NCBI GenBank assembly: GCA_009746045.1 | Contig: RPFO01000790.1 | Location: 1 to 64,000, forward strand | Origin: Mesostigma viride | Lineage: Eukaryota; Streptophyta; Mesostigmatophyceae; Mesostigmatales; Mesostigmataceae | Length of the DNA: 64,000 bases | Direction of reading: 5' to 3' | In this document: positions 21,393 to 32,945 of the stretch, one piece after another | Layout: each line of letters begins with the position of its first letter | Position numbering within the stretch: the stretch's first letter is position 1 | The notes under the pieces: generated by a model | Seen by the model: only the letters and a program-made list of their open reading frames with translations | The model's database searches: none | What the model was told of the DNA's origin: nothing | Program-made: the position numbers and the translations under genes

Positions 21393-22089
21393 AGTTAACG
21401 TTCTTCGCACACGCAATGTGAAGGATATGGTTGCAATGCAGCAATGTGTGAATATGGTTGGAAACGGAGCTTTGTTAAAATCGGATAATGTTTACAGCGC
21501 TCACACACTTGAGGCTTGTACACGCGCTTGCCAAGTCAAGGCACAACACGTGAGGCGGGCTCGCAAGAGATGCCCATTTGGCACTGGCCTATTGTTTATA
21601 TACTTGTGCACTGTGCTTGCTAGTCCTGAGCAGCCTAGGAGGCCTGCTCAGTAATAACACCCCCGGTACAGTATTCACTACCTGTACAGCGCCCAACTCC
21701 TATACAGTAGGTCTGCAATACAGGCACAGTGACTACAGAGCACAGTCCACAGTGACTATTGCATCTGCACCTAGAAGTCCAGGACTAAGCCTGCGGTACC
21801 AACAGACCACAGGTTAAGGTTCCTATTTCCTGCGTACGACGTATCAATCCAATACCGTCGTAGGTACAGCACCTAATTCCTGTCAGCCCAGGAGTTACTG
21901 TCGACCCCATATGTCGTCGGCAAATATTCACGTCCGACTTAGAAGAACAGCCGGCTCGCGCTCGCGCGCGACCGGGAAGTCGGAACGCCATAACTTTCTT
22001 GATACTTGTCGGAATGAACTCGTTCCGGTGCAGCTGGAATCGCAGAGATATGCCGAATCAGGATCACGCCAATGCGCTTGGCGTTAACT
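21393..22089 (-). repeat. 5' LTR of element B
   Basis: This 697 bp LTR is clearly related to 10872-11570, 17267-17965 and 53289-53982 but with many substitutions. Minus-strand ends are AGTTAACGCC and GTTAACT. The following CAAATTACAACC is the probable priming region. It interrupts a LINE endonuclease gene at 22090. Confidence 0.85.
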
Positions 22090-23432
22090 CCCGGTGGTAG
22101 CGTGGCGTTGGCGTCCAGCAGCAGAGCGAGGTAGTTGCGACCAGGGATGCCGTTCGCCAGGTTCTCCAGCGCAGCAAAGAAGTCCTTGCGATCTTGTTCT
22201 GGGTGGCCGGAGTGGGGTGCGTAACCGACGCCCACCGTCAGGGCGTAGGTCGAGTGGCCCTCCATCGAATGAAAAGTGGCCACAAGGAGCCGAGCGTTGA
22301 CCAGCTGGGGTTCGCCCATGTGGCATACGGCGAGCGGGAAGCAGAGGAGACCGACGCCCCTGTTCCCGGTGCCGTCGCTGCCGCCGTAGTAGAACCGCCA
22401 GCCGTTGATGTCGTCAGCAGCAAGGGCAGTTGATCCGCGGGCCGATGCAGTGCGCCTGTGTTCTTGGATTCCCATGATGGCGATATTATTGTCGATGCAG
22501 AAACCAATAAGATTGGAGACTCGATGGCACTGACAGTCGTCACTGCGCAGGCAGTGACAGCGGTCAGCGTCGGGCTGGAGCGTGCGGGCGTTGAAGGTGG
22601 CGATGACCAATTAAGGGCTCGCGTTGACCGAAAAGGGGGGTGCAGGCGGGGGTGGGGGCGGAGATGGAGCAGGGTGGTGATGGGGTACGTGGGGGTGGAG
22701 GTGGTGGGGTAGGGGGGGCGGGTTGGGGACTTATGCTTTCAATCACCGTTTCGATTCTTCCTGCCAACGCGTCGAGGCGACGCCAACGGTTGGCTCGGGT
22801 GGCCAGGTAGAATGAGTCTGCGTCTGCACGCATAAGATATGCGTGCAGTCTGAGGAGGTTTCGGAGGCGGCCGCGCGAGGCGGGGCGAACCTGGCTCACT
22901 GCCGACCCGTTGCTCTCTCTCCGACAGCCCGAGGGCTGCGAAGGCAAAGGGGCGGGAAGGGGAGTTAGGCAGATCCCACTGCTAGAGCCGCGGAGCCGCG
23001 GAGCCGCGGGGCCGCGAGCGTCGTCATTGATAGGAGAGAAGGGTTCGCAGCGCGGGCTCCGGCTCAGGTGCAAAGCGAACGAATTTATTAGGGGGACGGC
23101 CAAGCCTGGCAGCCATACCTGAGCTGAAGTTGCCCCGGCGGATCCCCACACGTGCTGGGGAGCAGGTGACCGTCGATGCCGGTGGCGATGGCGGTGACGG
23201 CGGGGGCCGAGCTGCCAGGGGGCTGGGGCGCTGGCACGGCGGTATCCATGGGGGTCGCTGTCATTGGAGGAAGGTCCTGGCCGTTAATGCGGACGATGAA
23301 GACGCCATTGAAGAGGCGGGCATAGATGCTGCACCGTAGTTGCGGGTTGGCCTGCTTGGCTGCTCGAGCCTCGTGGACCTCCGGCCGGTTCAGGGCGGCA
23401 GCACGGGCCATCATTGGGAGATCATGGAGCAC
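22090..23432 (-). pseudogene. LINE copy: ORF1 end and AP-type endonuclease, cut by element B
   Basis: On the minus strand, PEVHEARAAKQ...ARLFNGVFIV (about 23432-23300) resembles the C-terminus of an algal LINE ORF1. From 22610 ORF2 begins MVIATFNARTL, then IQEHRR, WRFYYGGSDGTGNRGVGLL, VGYAPHSGHPEQDRKDFF and LLLDANATLPPG. These are the conserved blocks of the exonuclease-endonuclease-phosphatase nuclease of LINEs. The ORF is interrupted at DANATLPPG by the LTR of element B. The remaining endonuclease and RT would lie beyond the left window edge. The homologous plus-strand copy is at 41740-44400. Confidence 0.78.
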
Positions 23433-24840
23433 CTATTCCCTTGCAATTGATGGATGGAGGTAGGCGAAGCCGCGAGACCTTACTAAGTTAACTCTAAGCT
23501 AATCTAGAAAATCCTATCTACTCGACTCAGCAAAGCGCCCCTTCCTCCTGAGGGGGGGGGGGGCTTGCCCACAGGGGCTGGCGTGTGAGCCTGGACAATC
23601 GTCTGCCACCTCTTCTTGTTCTGCATAGCAGTCCAAGCATGAGAGAGGGAGGAAATGCGGTGTTCAAACTTAGCTGGGACCACTAGGTCGGCCAGCAACT
23701 GCTGTGTACAGTTCACGGCAGGTTTACCCATCTTTCTAGGAATGTCCTAGGGGCCGGGCCAGGTCAGGATGTGATGCCCTGGTTGGCCAAGCCGCTGGGG
23801 GCCGGCCAGACCGAGGTCGGTGTCTACTACCTGACTCGTGCGAGCAAGATGTCCCTACGAATGCTATCCTGTGCTGTATAATCTCGTCCGAAATGCAAGG
23901 CATACCCATGTACAAACCACTAGACACTCCCGGCCAGTTAGGCTCGAAACACACGCCCTGATCATGCATGCTGTTTCCGGCCCCACCGTCTAGGTCATCT
24001 AGTCGCTCTACACGTAAGCCAGCCATAATTTCAATGCACAAGGCTACACATTTCCATCACCATTCATCTTCATCATCCTGAACAACTCGAAAACGCGGAC
24101 AAGATAACGGCAGGCTCGAGCTACCATGGTCCGGATTCTCCCGATTTCTGGCCTGCGCTGGTTGTCTCCTTGATACAAAGACTCTAAAGACCTATGTGTG
24201 GAAGACCCTACGTTCAGGACCTGTCGAAGCATCCTGGTAACCGTGCCGTTCAGCCGGGTGGCCAGCGTGTCCGTGAGCGTCCATGCCTCGTGAGCACCAT
24301 GAGGACCAGGACCTTGAAGAGCACTCGCTTGCGGTCCTCGCCGAGGTCCTTCGAGTGCCAGTAGGGGGTGAGCGAACGGAGCCCGGCCCAGGCCAGGCCG
24401 ATGAGGGTGTCCACATCATCGGCGGTGTCGGGGAGCATGCTCCCCAGCAGTTTGAAGCGATCACAGAACAGGACCTCCGTCCCGTCTAGCAGCCGTGGCT
24501 TCGGCGGGCAACTGGTAGCCCCAATCACCATCGCCTCAGTTTTGACACTCATCTCCAACCCCACCGCCCGCGCCTTCAAGCCCAGACAGTCCAGCCAGGT
24601 CTGAATGTGCTCGGGGCGCCCGATGAGGGCCGTATCATCCGCGTAAATCAGGTCGGACAGGCGGTAACCAGGGCAACCGCCGCTGTGTTCGCGCTCGTTA
24701 AGGATGTCCAAGCCAGGCTCGAAACCCTTAAGAGCAGTCACGCGCGCACGTGCCTGGCGCATGACGTGATCCACGACAATAATGAACAGATATGGGGAAA
24801 GGACACAACCTTGCCACACCCCGTGGTGAACTGCCTCCAT
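23415..24840 (-). pseudogene. LINE RT C-terminal half and 3' UTR
   Basis: GVWQGCVLSPYLFIIVVDH and LIYADDTALIG (RT motifs with YADD) are readable in one frame from 24840 to 24250. They are followed by thumb residues (LLGSMLPDTADDVDTL) and, in other frames, the LINE C-terminal domain (SLYQGD..., YMGMPCISDEI, RIAFVG). The end (LLADLVVPAKFEHRISSL) and the 3' UTR to about 23415 match the plus-strand LINE at 44073-44400. It is 5'-truncated at 24840 and frameshifted, so dead. Confidence 0.8.
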
Positions 24841-25270
24841 TAATTAATTAATTAATAGACACTGCCTCCATATTACACACAAACCAGGAGGCTGCCCGGG
24901 CCTGAGCCCATCCTGTCTAGGGTAGCGCATGTCCATTAATTAATTAACACGTGACAGCGTCACGTGAGCAGAAGTCCTCAGTACAGTAAAGTGGGATGGC
25001 ACAGGGTAGCACATGTCCATGCCTATAGCCTATCACGGAAAGTCCTCGGATGGCGCCCCGGCCGCGCGCGGCCTGGGACACGCCATGTGAGGACAAAACG
25101 CCCGGGCTGTGCGGGCTTGGTGCCAGCTAGCCTATCTGATGTGTCTCCCTGATCTGTGTGGGCCAGGTGCCCGGCTAGGCCCAGGCGCCTGTGCCTAATA
25201 ATGTGGGAAACAAATGGTAAATCAGCGTACAAATCCTCATTGCTAATGTGCAAACATTGCTTCATGGATT
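24841..25270 (-). mobile_element. 5'-truncated LINE (second family) with TTAA tail
   Basis: The minus-strand C-terminal domain (ISNEDLYADLPFVSHIIRHRR, split by its context, then GLAGHLAHTDQ and PAQPGRFVLTWRVPGRA) is followed by the 3' UTR and the tail (TTAA)n at 24841-24856. Compared with the copy at 35925-38241 the 3' UTR lacks about 230 bp. A 68 bp insertion is nested at 24935. Confidence 0.75.
24935..25002 (-). mobile_element. 68 bp ultra-short LINE 3' end insertion
   Basis: Flanks AGGGTAGC(G/A)CATGTCC at 24919-24934 and 25003-25018 form a 16 bp direct repeat with one difference. The insert carries the LINE tail (ATTAATTAATTAA) and the CACGTGAC...GTCACGTGAG end shared with 32501 and 35925. 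It is a severely 5'-truncated copy. Confidence 0.75.
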
Positions 25271-25639
25271 TGCTGATCCCTGCCGTTTTACCAACCCATT
25301 AAGGATACGAGCGGCGCAATATCTTATTATCATAATTCTGGCAAACCCTTCCGTAGGGGTTTTGCTGGTGACGCGATCAGTGCCCCTAGGCAGGATGTTT
25401 GACATAATGCAAGACGAGCACCACAAATGGCCTATTATGAGACCTGAGCAGGTCATATTGCTGAACAGCCCCAAAAGATTCGAGCCCTCAACAACCCTTC
25501 TAGATATGCCAGAGAGCACCAAACAATTACATCCCATTTCGTTAACACCAATTGAATGTAGCCATCACCAGGCAACGCCGAGACCCTGGAAACCCTCTTT
25601 TGCAACCCAATGACTGTCAAAGCCGGATTGTGCAGTGCA
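25271..25639. other. Intergenic, nothing recognised
   Basis: This stretch lies between the LINE fragment and the stop codon of the minus-strand host gene. It presumably includes that gene's 3' UTR. I see no clear signal. Confidence 0.3.
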
Positions 25640-27366
25640 TCAGCGATATGACTGCAGCTTCCGCGCAAGCTGTCGCCTCGTCACCATGCCAGGTATGGTC
25701 TCGTGGGCCCCCTGACCCGCCGCGGTGCCCGCTGGCAGATTGGACACAGAGGGGGGCCCGCTTACCGCCACTGCTGCCTTGCGCTTCCTGGAGGATGATG
25801 TCCCTGCCGCGCCCTCCGCCGCCCCCTCTCCCCCGCTGCTGGCATTGTTGGTCACCCCTGATGTCCCGCTGTTGATAACTGATGCACCACCCGCACCACT
25901 GGTGTCGCCGATCAGCGAGGGGTGTAGCGGCGGGATCTCCTCAGCCAGCGCCTTGAGGAACTCGCTGCCGGCGACGTCCCTGCTGTACTGCTGGCTCTCC
26001 ACCGCCTTCATCACACGCTCCATGCGGGCCAGCGCCGCCTCCAGCCGCGCGCGCAGGGGGGGCATGCAGTCGAGACTGGCTGCTGTACGGGTCAGCACCG
26101 AGGGCGAGCACACCGGGACGCTGACCGAGGGCTCCCCTGCTGCTGCTGATGATGATGGCTGCCCTGGCTCTTGTTCCGGTCCGGAATCGGGGCCTGGTGT
26201 GCCGGATGTGTGCTGGCTGGGAGAGCCTGCTGCCACGGCGCTGGTTTGGAGGGCGTCATGACGGCTGGGATTGCCAACGGGAGGATTCGGGACACTCGAG
26301 GGTGGCTCCTCTGGGGGCGTTTCTCGTAATGAGTGCAGGTGCTGCCGGAACTGCTCCACCAGCATGCTGGGTATCGTGGCGCGCTGCTCCGCCGTGATCG
26401 CCGACAGCGACGCGATCTCTTCCTCCAGCGCAACCGTTTCCGGGTCGCGGGCGGCGGGCGCTGGCTCGTCCGTGCCGCTAGGCACGGCAGCGGGCTCTGG
26501 GGTCCCGAAGGGTGACATAACAGGATACATTCGTGCCGGGAAGAGTCAGGCACAAGATAGTGACGATGCCATTGTGAGCGCTGGAACGCAAGTCTGCCAT
26601 TGATATCCCGGGCATGCCTTGTACTACACTCTCTCGAGTAAATAACCAACGCTTTAATGCTCGAAAATAAGCAGCAGTTTTAAAACATCAACTGCCAGGT
26701 TTCAAGTTCTAAAATTGCTTACCCGACCTCGTGAGAGGCCCCAAGGACTGGCAAACATTTTGTAGAACAGTCAATGCCCAAGCCCGGACATACCTGAATC
26801 ATTGCGAGAGGACGGCTGCTCTGCTACCCGGATATTTTGGCGTAACGCACTGATCACACGCTCTCCCATTTCCTGCAATCTCTGTTGCTTGGCAGCTGCT
26901 TGTCGGGCTTTTGCAGAGTCTACCGGCATTGGCACCGACTCGCAATATTGCGCAAGCGCAGTGCTCATACAGCTGCATATTTGCTCAAGATCTTCCTGCC
27001 TGCATACTTCAATCATGATTTTCAGCTTGGCTCCCTTGAACTGAAAATGGTGACTGTTTTAAAATTCCCCTTACATGGCAGGGCTGACTCATGTTGCCCC
27101 CATATCACCGCGTTGTTTATTTCATTCCCGCGCATGTCCCGCGCGCTTTGGCATATGGATGCGTGCGCGCGCATCTGACATTCAAGCCCAGCTTTCTGCC
27201 CCCGCCAATTTTCCGAAACATTGTTGCACAGGCACAGGCACAGGCACAGCGCAAGTACGGTCATTTGTACTTGACAAAATGCGGCCGATACTGGGTGCCA
27301 CTCCACAGCCGCCACGCTGCGCGATATGACCTCAGTCATGCTCGCATGCACCGTATCTAACCGCAT
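25640..27366 (-). CDS. Three-exon host gene, function unknown (about 399 aa)
   Basis: The proposed exons are 27366-27271, 27040-26794 and 26496-25640. Junctions are GT-AG (GTACAA...TTTTCAG; GTATGT...ACCCCAG) and phases match (0, then 1), giving one 1,200-base frame with ATG at 27366 and TGA at 25642-25640. The N-terminal third is helical and Cys-containing (MTEVISRSVAAVEWHPVSA, KIMIEVCRQEDLEQICSCM, RLQEMGERVISALRQNI). The middle is Pro/Ser-rich with a helix (LEEEIASLSAITAEQRATI). A further helix (LEAALARMERVMKAVESQQ) precedes a Lys/Arg patch (SSSRKRKAA). This suggests a nuclear protein with coiled coils, but I do not recognise the family. Intron choice is inference from splice sites and frame. 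Confidence 0.6.
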
Positions 27367-27457
27367 GGCATATTGGTAATTTTCCGGTGAAATGGGTGTT
27401 AGTTTATTTCCATATCAAGTAACGTGCGTGTTTGCAACTTGCCCGTTGAAACTCTAC

Positions 27458-27650
27458 GGCGGAGCCAATTTTCGGAAGAACCTCACCCTTATGCTTGCAA
27501 ATTCGGGACAAATTCGGTGGATGTATGTATGTATGGATGGATGGATTGACGGATTTTCATCCCCTATTCCTATGTTTTCTCACGTGTACGGCCTTATAAG
27601 CTTCGCCAATTCTGGCGAACCTAACGGTTCTTCCGAAAATTGGCTCCGCC
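27458..27650. mobile_element. 193 bp MITE with 25 bp perfect terminal inverted repeats
   Basis: GGCGGAGCCAATTTTCGGAA (plus GAACC) at 27458-27482 is repeated exactly as its reverse complement at 27626-27650. There is no ORF. The centre holds a short ATGTATGTATGGATGGATGG repeat. I could not define a TSD, so the superfamily is open. Confidence 0.75.
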
Positions 27651-28954
27651 AGATAACAGTTATTAAGGTGACCCAGGTATGCCAAAAATAGCCTGAAATG
27701 CCTAGTTGTGCCTAAATTGGGGTGCCCGCATTAATAAGGCGCGCCCTGCGACCATGGTAGCCATTGTACTGAAGACCCTAAATGTATATCGTCATCCGGC
27801 ATAGTGGTAATTTGGCCGCGTATGCTTCCGGCCGTTTCCGTTGTTGCCCATGTGCGGCGTGGGCAACAACAACAACAAGAATGCTCATCTCTCCCACCCA
27901 TTTACTCTCCCAACGTTTTACGACCGTCAGATGGGTGAATCTGACGGACGGACGGACAGGTACACCCGAGAACCGCACAGATGTAGCCGAAATCCGCACA
28001 GATGTAGCCGAAATCCGCACAGATGTAGCCGAAAAACCGCACAGATGTATCCGACAAACCACATAGACGCGACGCGAGGGATTGGGGCCGTCGGATGGTG
28101 GAGGCGTTGTCCCCAACCCGAGGGGCGACGGGTTGACAAGGGTAAAGGTGGCGCAAGCCACCGGCGGTGGGTGGGGGCGGCCAAGCGCCTGTGGCGCGGT
28201 GGAACAACAGCTGGGCCAGGGCTGGGCCAGGATCTAAACGTGTGCTGGGCCAGGAACTAACAGTGGCCTGACAGTGGCGAGTGGCGACTGTCCTCAGCCC
28301 GGAAGTCGCATCAGGCCACGTGCTTGAACCTGGGACAACGTGCTTCTTGGAAGTTCTTGGAAGCCTGGGACACCTCGCCCTCCGCGAGTCCGTCCTCGGA
28401 CAGCTTGGCCAACCCGTCAGCGCTCATAGTTGACTCGACTGAACTGCTGCCCATGTGCGGCGTTGAGTTGAGTTGAGTTTAGGCCACGCCGCACATGGGA
28501 ACGCGTGGGCAACAAGCCAACAACAACAACAACAACGACTGAACTGACAAGAGCTCACATTAAATTTGATTACAGGTAGGCGTGGGACACAACAACAACA
28601 ACAACAACAACAACAACAGGTAGGCGATAGCGTGCAGTGTGCAGAATCCCAGTGCGTGCCAGAATAAATCGTGGCTACCGTCCTTCCACAGCGTTGCAGC
28701 AAACACTGCAGTGACTGCACCGACAATTCGGCTTAAACTTTCGCACGTGGAAAGTGGTCGCTATCAGTGTTCCTTGGAAATATTCTTGACTTAATGGTAA
28801 TAAATTGCAGCTTCTGATACCCGAAGACATGGCAAAGTTACATTGTATATCACACGCTTAAGGCATCGATAATTTCGAGTTGAGCTTGTAGCGGCATCCG
28901 AACCAGCGAGGATTATTGCTTATTGGCGGTCTAGTTTCAGTTTCCTTTTTTAAA
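27651..28954. other. Intergenic region with tandem and foldback repeats, upstream of SWEET
   Basis: Four near-identical copies of an approximately 21 bp unit containing CGCACAGATGTAGCC lie at about 27973-28055. A 17 bp segment CCCATGTGCGGCG occurs at 27848 and again at 28452, the latter facing CGCCGCACATGGG at 28487 to form a foldback. Two (AAC)n runs lie at about 28520-28543 and 28590-28618. No coding sequence is supported. The last part should hold the SWEET promoter; no TATA box stands out. Confidence 0.5.
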
Positions 28955-31555
28955 ATGTCGAAGGAGGACTTTTTGTTGACCAATGTTGTGCCGATTCTCG
29001 GAATATGCTTAGCAAATTTAATGTACCTAAGCTCCCTACCAGCCATATTGAGTGCTAGGAAAGCAAATGAACTCGGCGAATTGAATCCGACGCCTTACCC
29101 GTTCATATGGGGAAATGCCACTGCCTGGATGGTACGTTATTACAGCTCAATATTTTTCAGTGTGATGCTGTGATGAGCTTTGAAAAGTATGTAGTGGGTA
29201 CGCCTCCTTGATTGCTTTATCTTTCCCCCTCGAGATTTGGCAAGTGCTAAATGCCTCATTTTGCCTACAATTAGGGTAAACCGGAAACAAGTTGACAGAG
29301 CGTTTGGGTTCATTAATGCCTCTGTTGATTCGCAGATCTACGGTTTTCTTGCGTCGGATCCGTACGTCTTCCTCGCCAATGGATCTGGTGTTTTTCTGGG
29401 AATGTTCTTCGTCTTATCGTCGCAAGCTTTAGCACCGCCGCCAACGCGACATACTATCGAAAGGCTCGTCTTTTTTGTGCTGACGGTGCTCGTCTCCATG
29501 GGGGTGACTGCTGCGTACGTAGTCCACGGTAAGGACAGCTTGCCTCTTCTACTTTTGGAAGTGAGCACTACTTCTGTTTTTTATGCAGCAGTCAGTGCTC
29601 TACTGGACGATGTAACGCCATTTCAACCGGTCGACGTAACGGAATGCGATACGATGATGCACTCTTTTGATACTGACGGAAGGCTCCTGAAAAGGTTAAC
29701 ATGCCCAGGATTGATAACAGATTGAGTGTCCTCAGTATAAGCTACGAATCGCGAAGGGGAACTTTTCCTCAGGGGGTAGGCAAGCATCAGACCCTCTCAA
29801 ATTGGACTTTTGGAAAGGTTTTTGAATGTCGATCGTTATCTTAAAACAAATGGAAAAGAAGTCAAGGTTAGGTTTCAATCATACGCAGTAGTAAGTTTCA
29901 GTCATTTGCAGTGTTAAAAATGTTTCGTACGCCAGGCCTATATACTTTTGTGTCATGAGCGGTGATGGCTCAAAGTTCTTAGTTATGCAAAGCTCCTTTC
30001 ACTAAATGAGCTGAGTTGTTTGCGATTCTGTGCCATGCTATTGCCATTATATTGCGCTTTTCTTCTCCTCCTCGGGATCACTATTTTAATTCCCCTGGCT
30101 TTGTTCTTGATTGGAACCACACGCGCCTGGCACTACTTGAAACCGGCAGGCGACATGGACGTGCGCGCTAGCGTTGTGGGCACGGCGGCGGCCACAATGA
30201 ACGTGATCATGTTCAGCAACCCGCTGGCCATTATGGTCACCGTATGCAAGACCAAGAACCCAAGCGCGCTCTCCATCCCGCTCTGCATCACCTCCACGGT
30301 GGGTCCAAAAGTCGGCTCCTTGAGCTGACCCTGCGGGGAGTAGGGTTTGCTTCTGGGGAGCATCTTGAGTATGGACTTTGAATGGCATGTTTTACATTTT
30401 CAGTGGGTTCAGGTATGAGGCTTCAGTTTGTTTGTTTTTTCACTCAGGTTTCAAGTAGTTGAAGTTGTTTGGCATATCTATGTGCTGGGGGGAGGCAAAT
30501 TGTTCCAAGTAGGAACAAAGTTTTGCATGTATCGTTGTGCACTAAGTAGGTTGGTCAATGCCAAGTTTTCTTCTTACAGAAAGAGTTCCATGATGGTGGT
30601 AGATAACAGGGTTGGGCGTAAAGGGGGTCAGGGAGTTGACATAACGTAAACATATAAAATGGCTAAAAGGATGACGTAAAACGTAAAATCGACGTTAAGT
30701 TTTATGTGCGTGACGTAAAGACGTAAAACCGCACAAGAGCTCATGATTTTCCACCATTTCCATGGCAAAACCCTGCAAAAGCTAGACTCTGCTGTCCGTG
30801 CACCACCTGGCGCCGCGCCGACGCGGCGCGACGCGGCGCCATTAGGCCTACAAGAGCTCACTAGAGCCCCTTCACCTTGCAACTATCTGCCGACATTCCC
30901 ACACGGGTTTACGTTACGCCCACTTTACGTTGCGTATTTACGCGTAAAATGACGTAGAAAGGCAACGTAAAGGACGACGTACGTAAAGGCATTACGTGCC
31001 ATTTTTTGCCACTTAAAGCGTAGCGTCGTAAAACACACGTAATTACGTGTTCAGGTAACACTTTTACGCCCAGCGCTGGTAGATAACTACACAGTCTGAA
31101 TCTTTGCACATGGATGAACTTTTTGAAAGTTTGACAGGTAGCTGTTGGCAGGGAATGGAAATATTTGGGCCATGAGGACGACACAGCTTGCTGGCTGGGT
31201 TCAGCATTTTGTAGGCCTGATGTATCGGACGTTTTTCTGTCCTTGAACACGTGGCCACTTTGGTTTTCTCTGGCAGTGCTGCGCTTCGTTGTGGTCTACG
31301 TACGCCATCGCGGTGGCGGACATCTTCATATTTATAGCCAACTTCCCGGGGGTGGTGGTCGGCATCATCCAGGTGATCGTCATCGCCATCTACCGCCGGA
31401 GTGGGGACGGCATGGCCGGCTCCAAGTCTCAGGTGGCCTACAGCTTGCCGCATGACATCGAAGTGCCACCGGCTGAGGACGATCTGGGTGGCACGCATGG
31501 CACGCCCCATGCCGGGGTGATCATGGCACCGATCTCGGGCAGGTCAACCATGTAG
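28955..31555 (+). CDS. SWEET: SWEET (MtN3/saliva) sugar transporter, four exons, 265 aa
   Basis: Exons are 28955-29131, 29336-29528, 30150-30298 and 31277-31555. All introns are GT-AG (GTACGT...TTCGCAG; GTAAGG...CCGGCAG; GTGGGT...TGGCAG) and phases join into a 265-residue frame ending TAG 31553-31555. Exon 1 has the first helix (VVPILGICLANLMYLSSLP) and PYPFIWGNATAWM. Exon 2 adds IYGFLASDPYVFLANGSG, helix 3 and helix 4. Exon 3 opens the second MtN3 repeat (SVVGTAAATMNVIMFSNPLA, then KNPSALSIPLCI). Exon 4 completes it (ADIFIFIANFPGVVVGIIQ) with a hydrophilic tail. Two three-helix repeats joined by a linker helix and this length are typical of eukaryotic SWEETs, which passively transport sugars. 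Substrate and membrane cannot be read from sequence. A hAT MITE lies in intron 3. Confidence 0.88.
30607..31078. mobile_element. 472 bp hAT-type MITE in SWEET intron 3
   Basis: An exact 8 bp direct repeat GTAGATAA flanks it (30599-30606 and 31079-31086). The ends are CAGGGTTGGGCGTAAA and, inverted, CAGCGCTGGGCGTAAA. The 8 bp TSD and CAG ends are diagnostic of hAT. The interior is rich in ACGTAAA/TTTACGT motifs in both orientations, typical subterminal repeats, with a GC-rich centre. There is no transposase. It lies wholly in the intron, so the SWEET ORF is not affected. Confidence 0.9.
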
Positions 31556-32309
31556 GCTGTCTGCATGATGACACACTGGGGCATGCCTTCATTCCATTGA
31601 TTTTGTCCTGGTTGGGCTGCTACCAGTTGTATCGCATGCATGCTGCCAGCTCTTGGTTTGAAGCTGGCTTGGCTGACATTCGCCACTCATATGTGTTATG
31701 CGACTTGATGTGATCCCCGGTGTCATGCTGCTGTATGACACCATATTCGGCCTGGCGGCCTCGCCATCGCCGCGGTTACCTCGCTGCAGAGCCTGTTGTT
31801 CTTTATGCCCGTTCGAACGGCCTTAGTTGACTCGCGACCCTGACAGACAGGCCTAAGTAAGGCAGTTTGACTTAGCTTGTCCAGGAATTTCCCTGGAACG
31901 TCTTGTGCTTTTTATTAGGAGACAACCAGCAAAAACTTGGGGTTGAACAGCTTGAAAACGTAGACCTGGGCCAATTAGAAAACTCTGAGCTGTTTTGTGC
32001 TAGCCACACCACTGGTCAACTTATTGTGAAAGTGATGGGCCAATGACATGGATGCACCCTCAGCTGAAAGTGTCCAAGGCCTGGTAAAATTCGCTTCTTG
32101 TCCTCAATGGTCAGAGGACGGGGGCCAAAGTTAATTAAGAGGTACCTTGAAATTAAGTAAGAGGGATGCCTCTGTCAAGATTTATTAAGTAAGTAAGTAA
32201 GTAAGTACTTGTGTGTCATGCCCATGGGCATGCCACGGAGTACTATGCTAATCTCATTAGAAAAATAATTACACGAAAGTTACAAATATCGTCTGCATCA
32301 TGCCCCAAC
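31556..32309. other. SWEET 3' flank and a shared short repeat
   Basis: No gene is visible. Bases 32129-32190 (TTAATTAAGAGGTACC... GATGCCTCTGTCAAGAT) recur with changes at 52817-52870, so they are a fragment of a dispersed repeat. (GTAA)n follows at 32187-32208. Confidence 0.45.
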
Positions 32310-32487
32310 CATATATAGTCAAGCTGGACGGCGCGGTCACCAACATGCTACGGGCAATTTTCCGTGTGGGATACGCTGCTCATGTCCGCAAGGAGGACTT
32401 GTACCTCGGCATGCCACTTATCACCAGCACCATCAAGCAGCGGCGCCTGCTGCTAGTATAGGGCACTTAGCTCGCACCAACCAGGTA
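32310..32487 (+). pseudogene. LINE C-terminal domain fragment
   Basis: The plus strand reads VTNMLRAIFRVGYAAHVRKE, then DLYLGMPLITSTIKQRRLL, followed by stops. This is the conserved LINE C-terminal module seen also at 36300-36560 (SNEDLYADLPYVSHIIRHRR). Its 3' part was displaced by the LINE insertion at 32501. Confidence 0.6.
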
Positions 32488-32500
32488 GACAGTTAGGATT

Positions 32501-32932
32501 AATTAATTAATTAATAGACACGTGACTGCGTCACGTGAGCATAAGTCCTCAGTGGGAGGGGAACATGGGATGGAATGGATGGTGTAAGCTATCTAGGTCC
32601 TAGTTACAGGGTTGTGGGCACCGCGGCCCGAATCGCTATGAATGCCATACGCGGTCACACGCGGAGCCCCCACAGACTTGGGGGTGGTCTCCTTCATTAC
32701 TACTTGCCATCTATCCTTGCGTACCACCATATTACAGACAAACCAGGAGGCTGCCCGGGCGTGAGCCCGTCGCGTCTAGTGTAGCACATGTCCATGCCGA
32801 GTCTATCACGAAAAGTCCACGGGTGGCGACCCTGCCGCGCGCGGCCTGGGGCACGCCAGGTGAGGACATATCGCCCAGGCTGGGCGGGTTCGGTGCCAGC
32901 TAGTCTATCTGATGTGTCTACCTGATCTGTGC
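32501..32932 (-). mobile_element. 432 bp 5'-truncated LINE with 13 bp TSD
   Basis: The exact repeat GACAGTTAGGATT at 32488-32500 and 32933-32945 flanks it. The insert starts with the (AATT)n tail and shares the full 3' UTR and the end of the ORF (PAQPGRYVLTWRAPGRARQG on the minus strand) with the longer copy at 35925-38241. Confidence 0.88.
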
Positions 32933-32945
32933 GACAGTTAGGATT

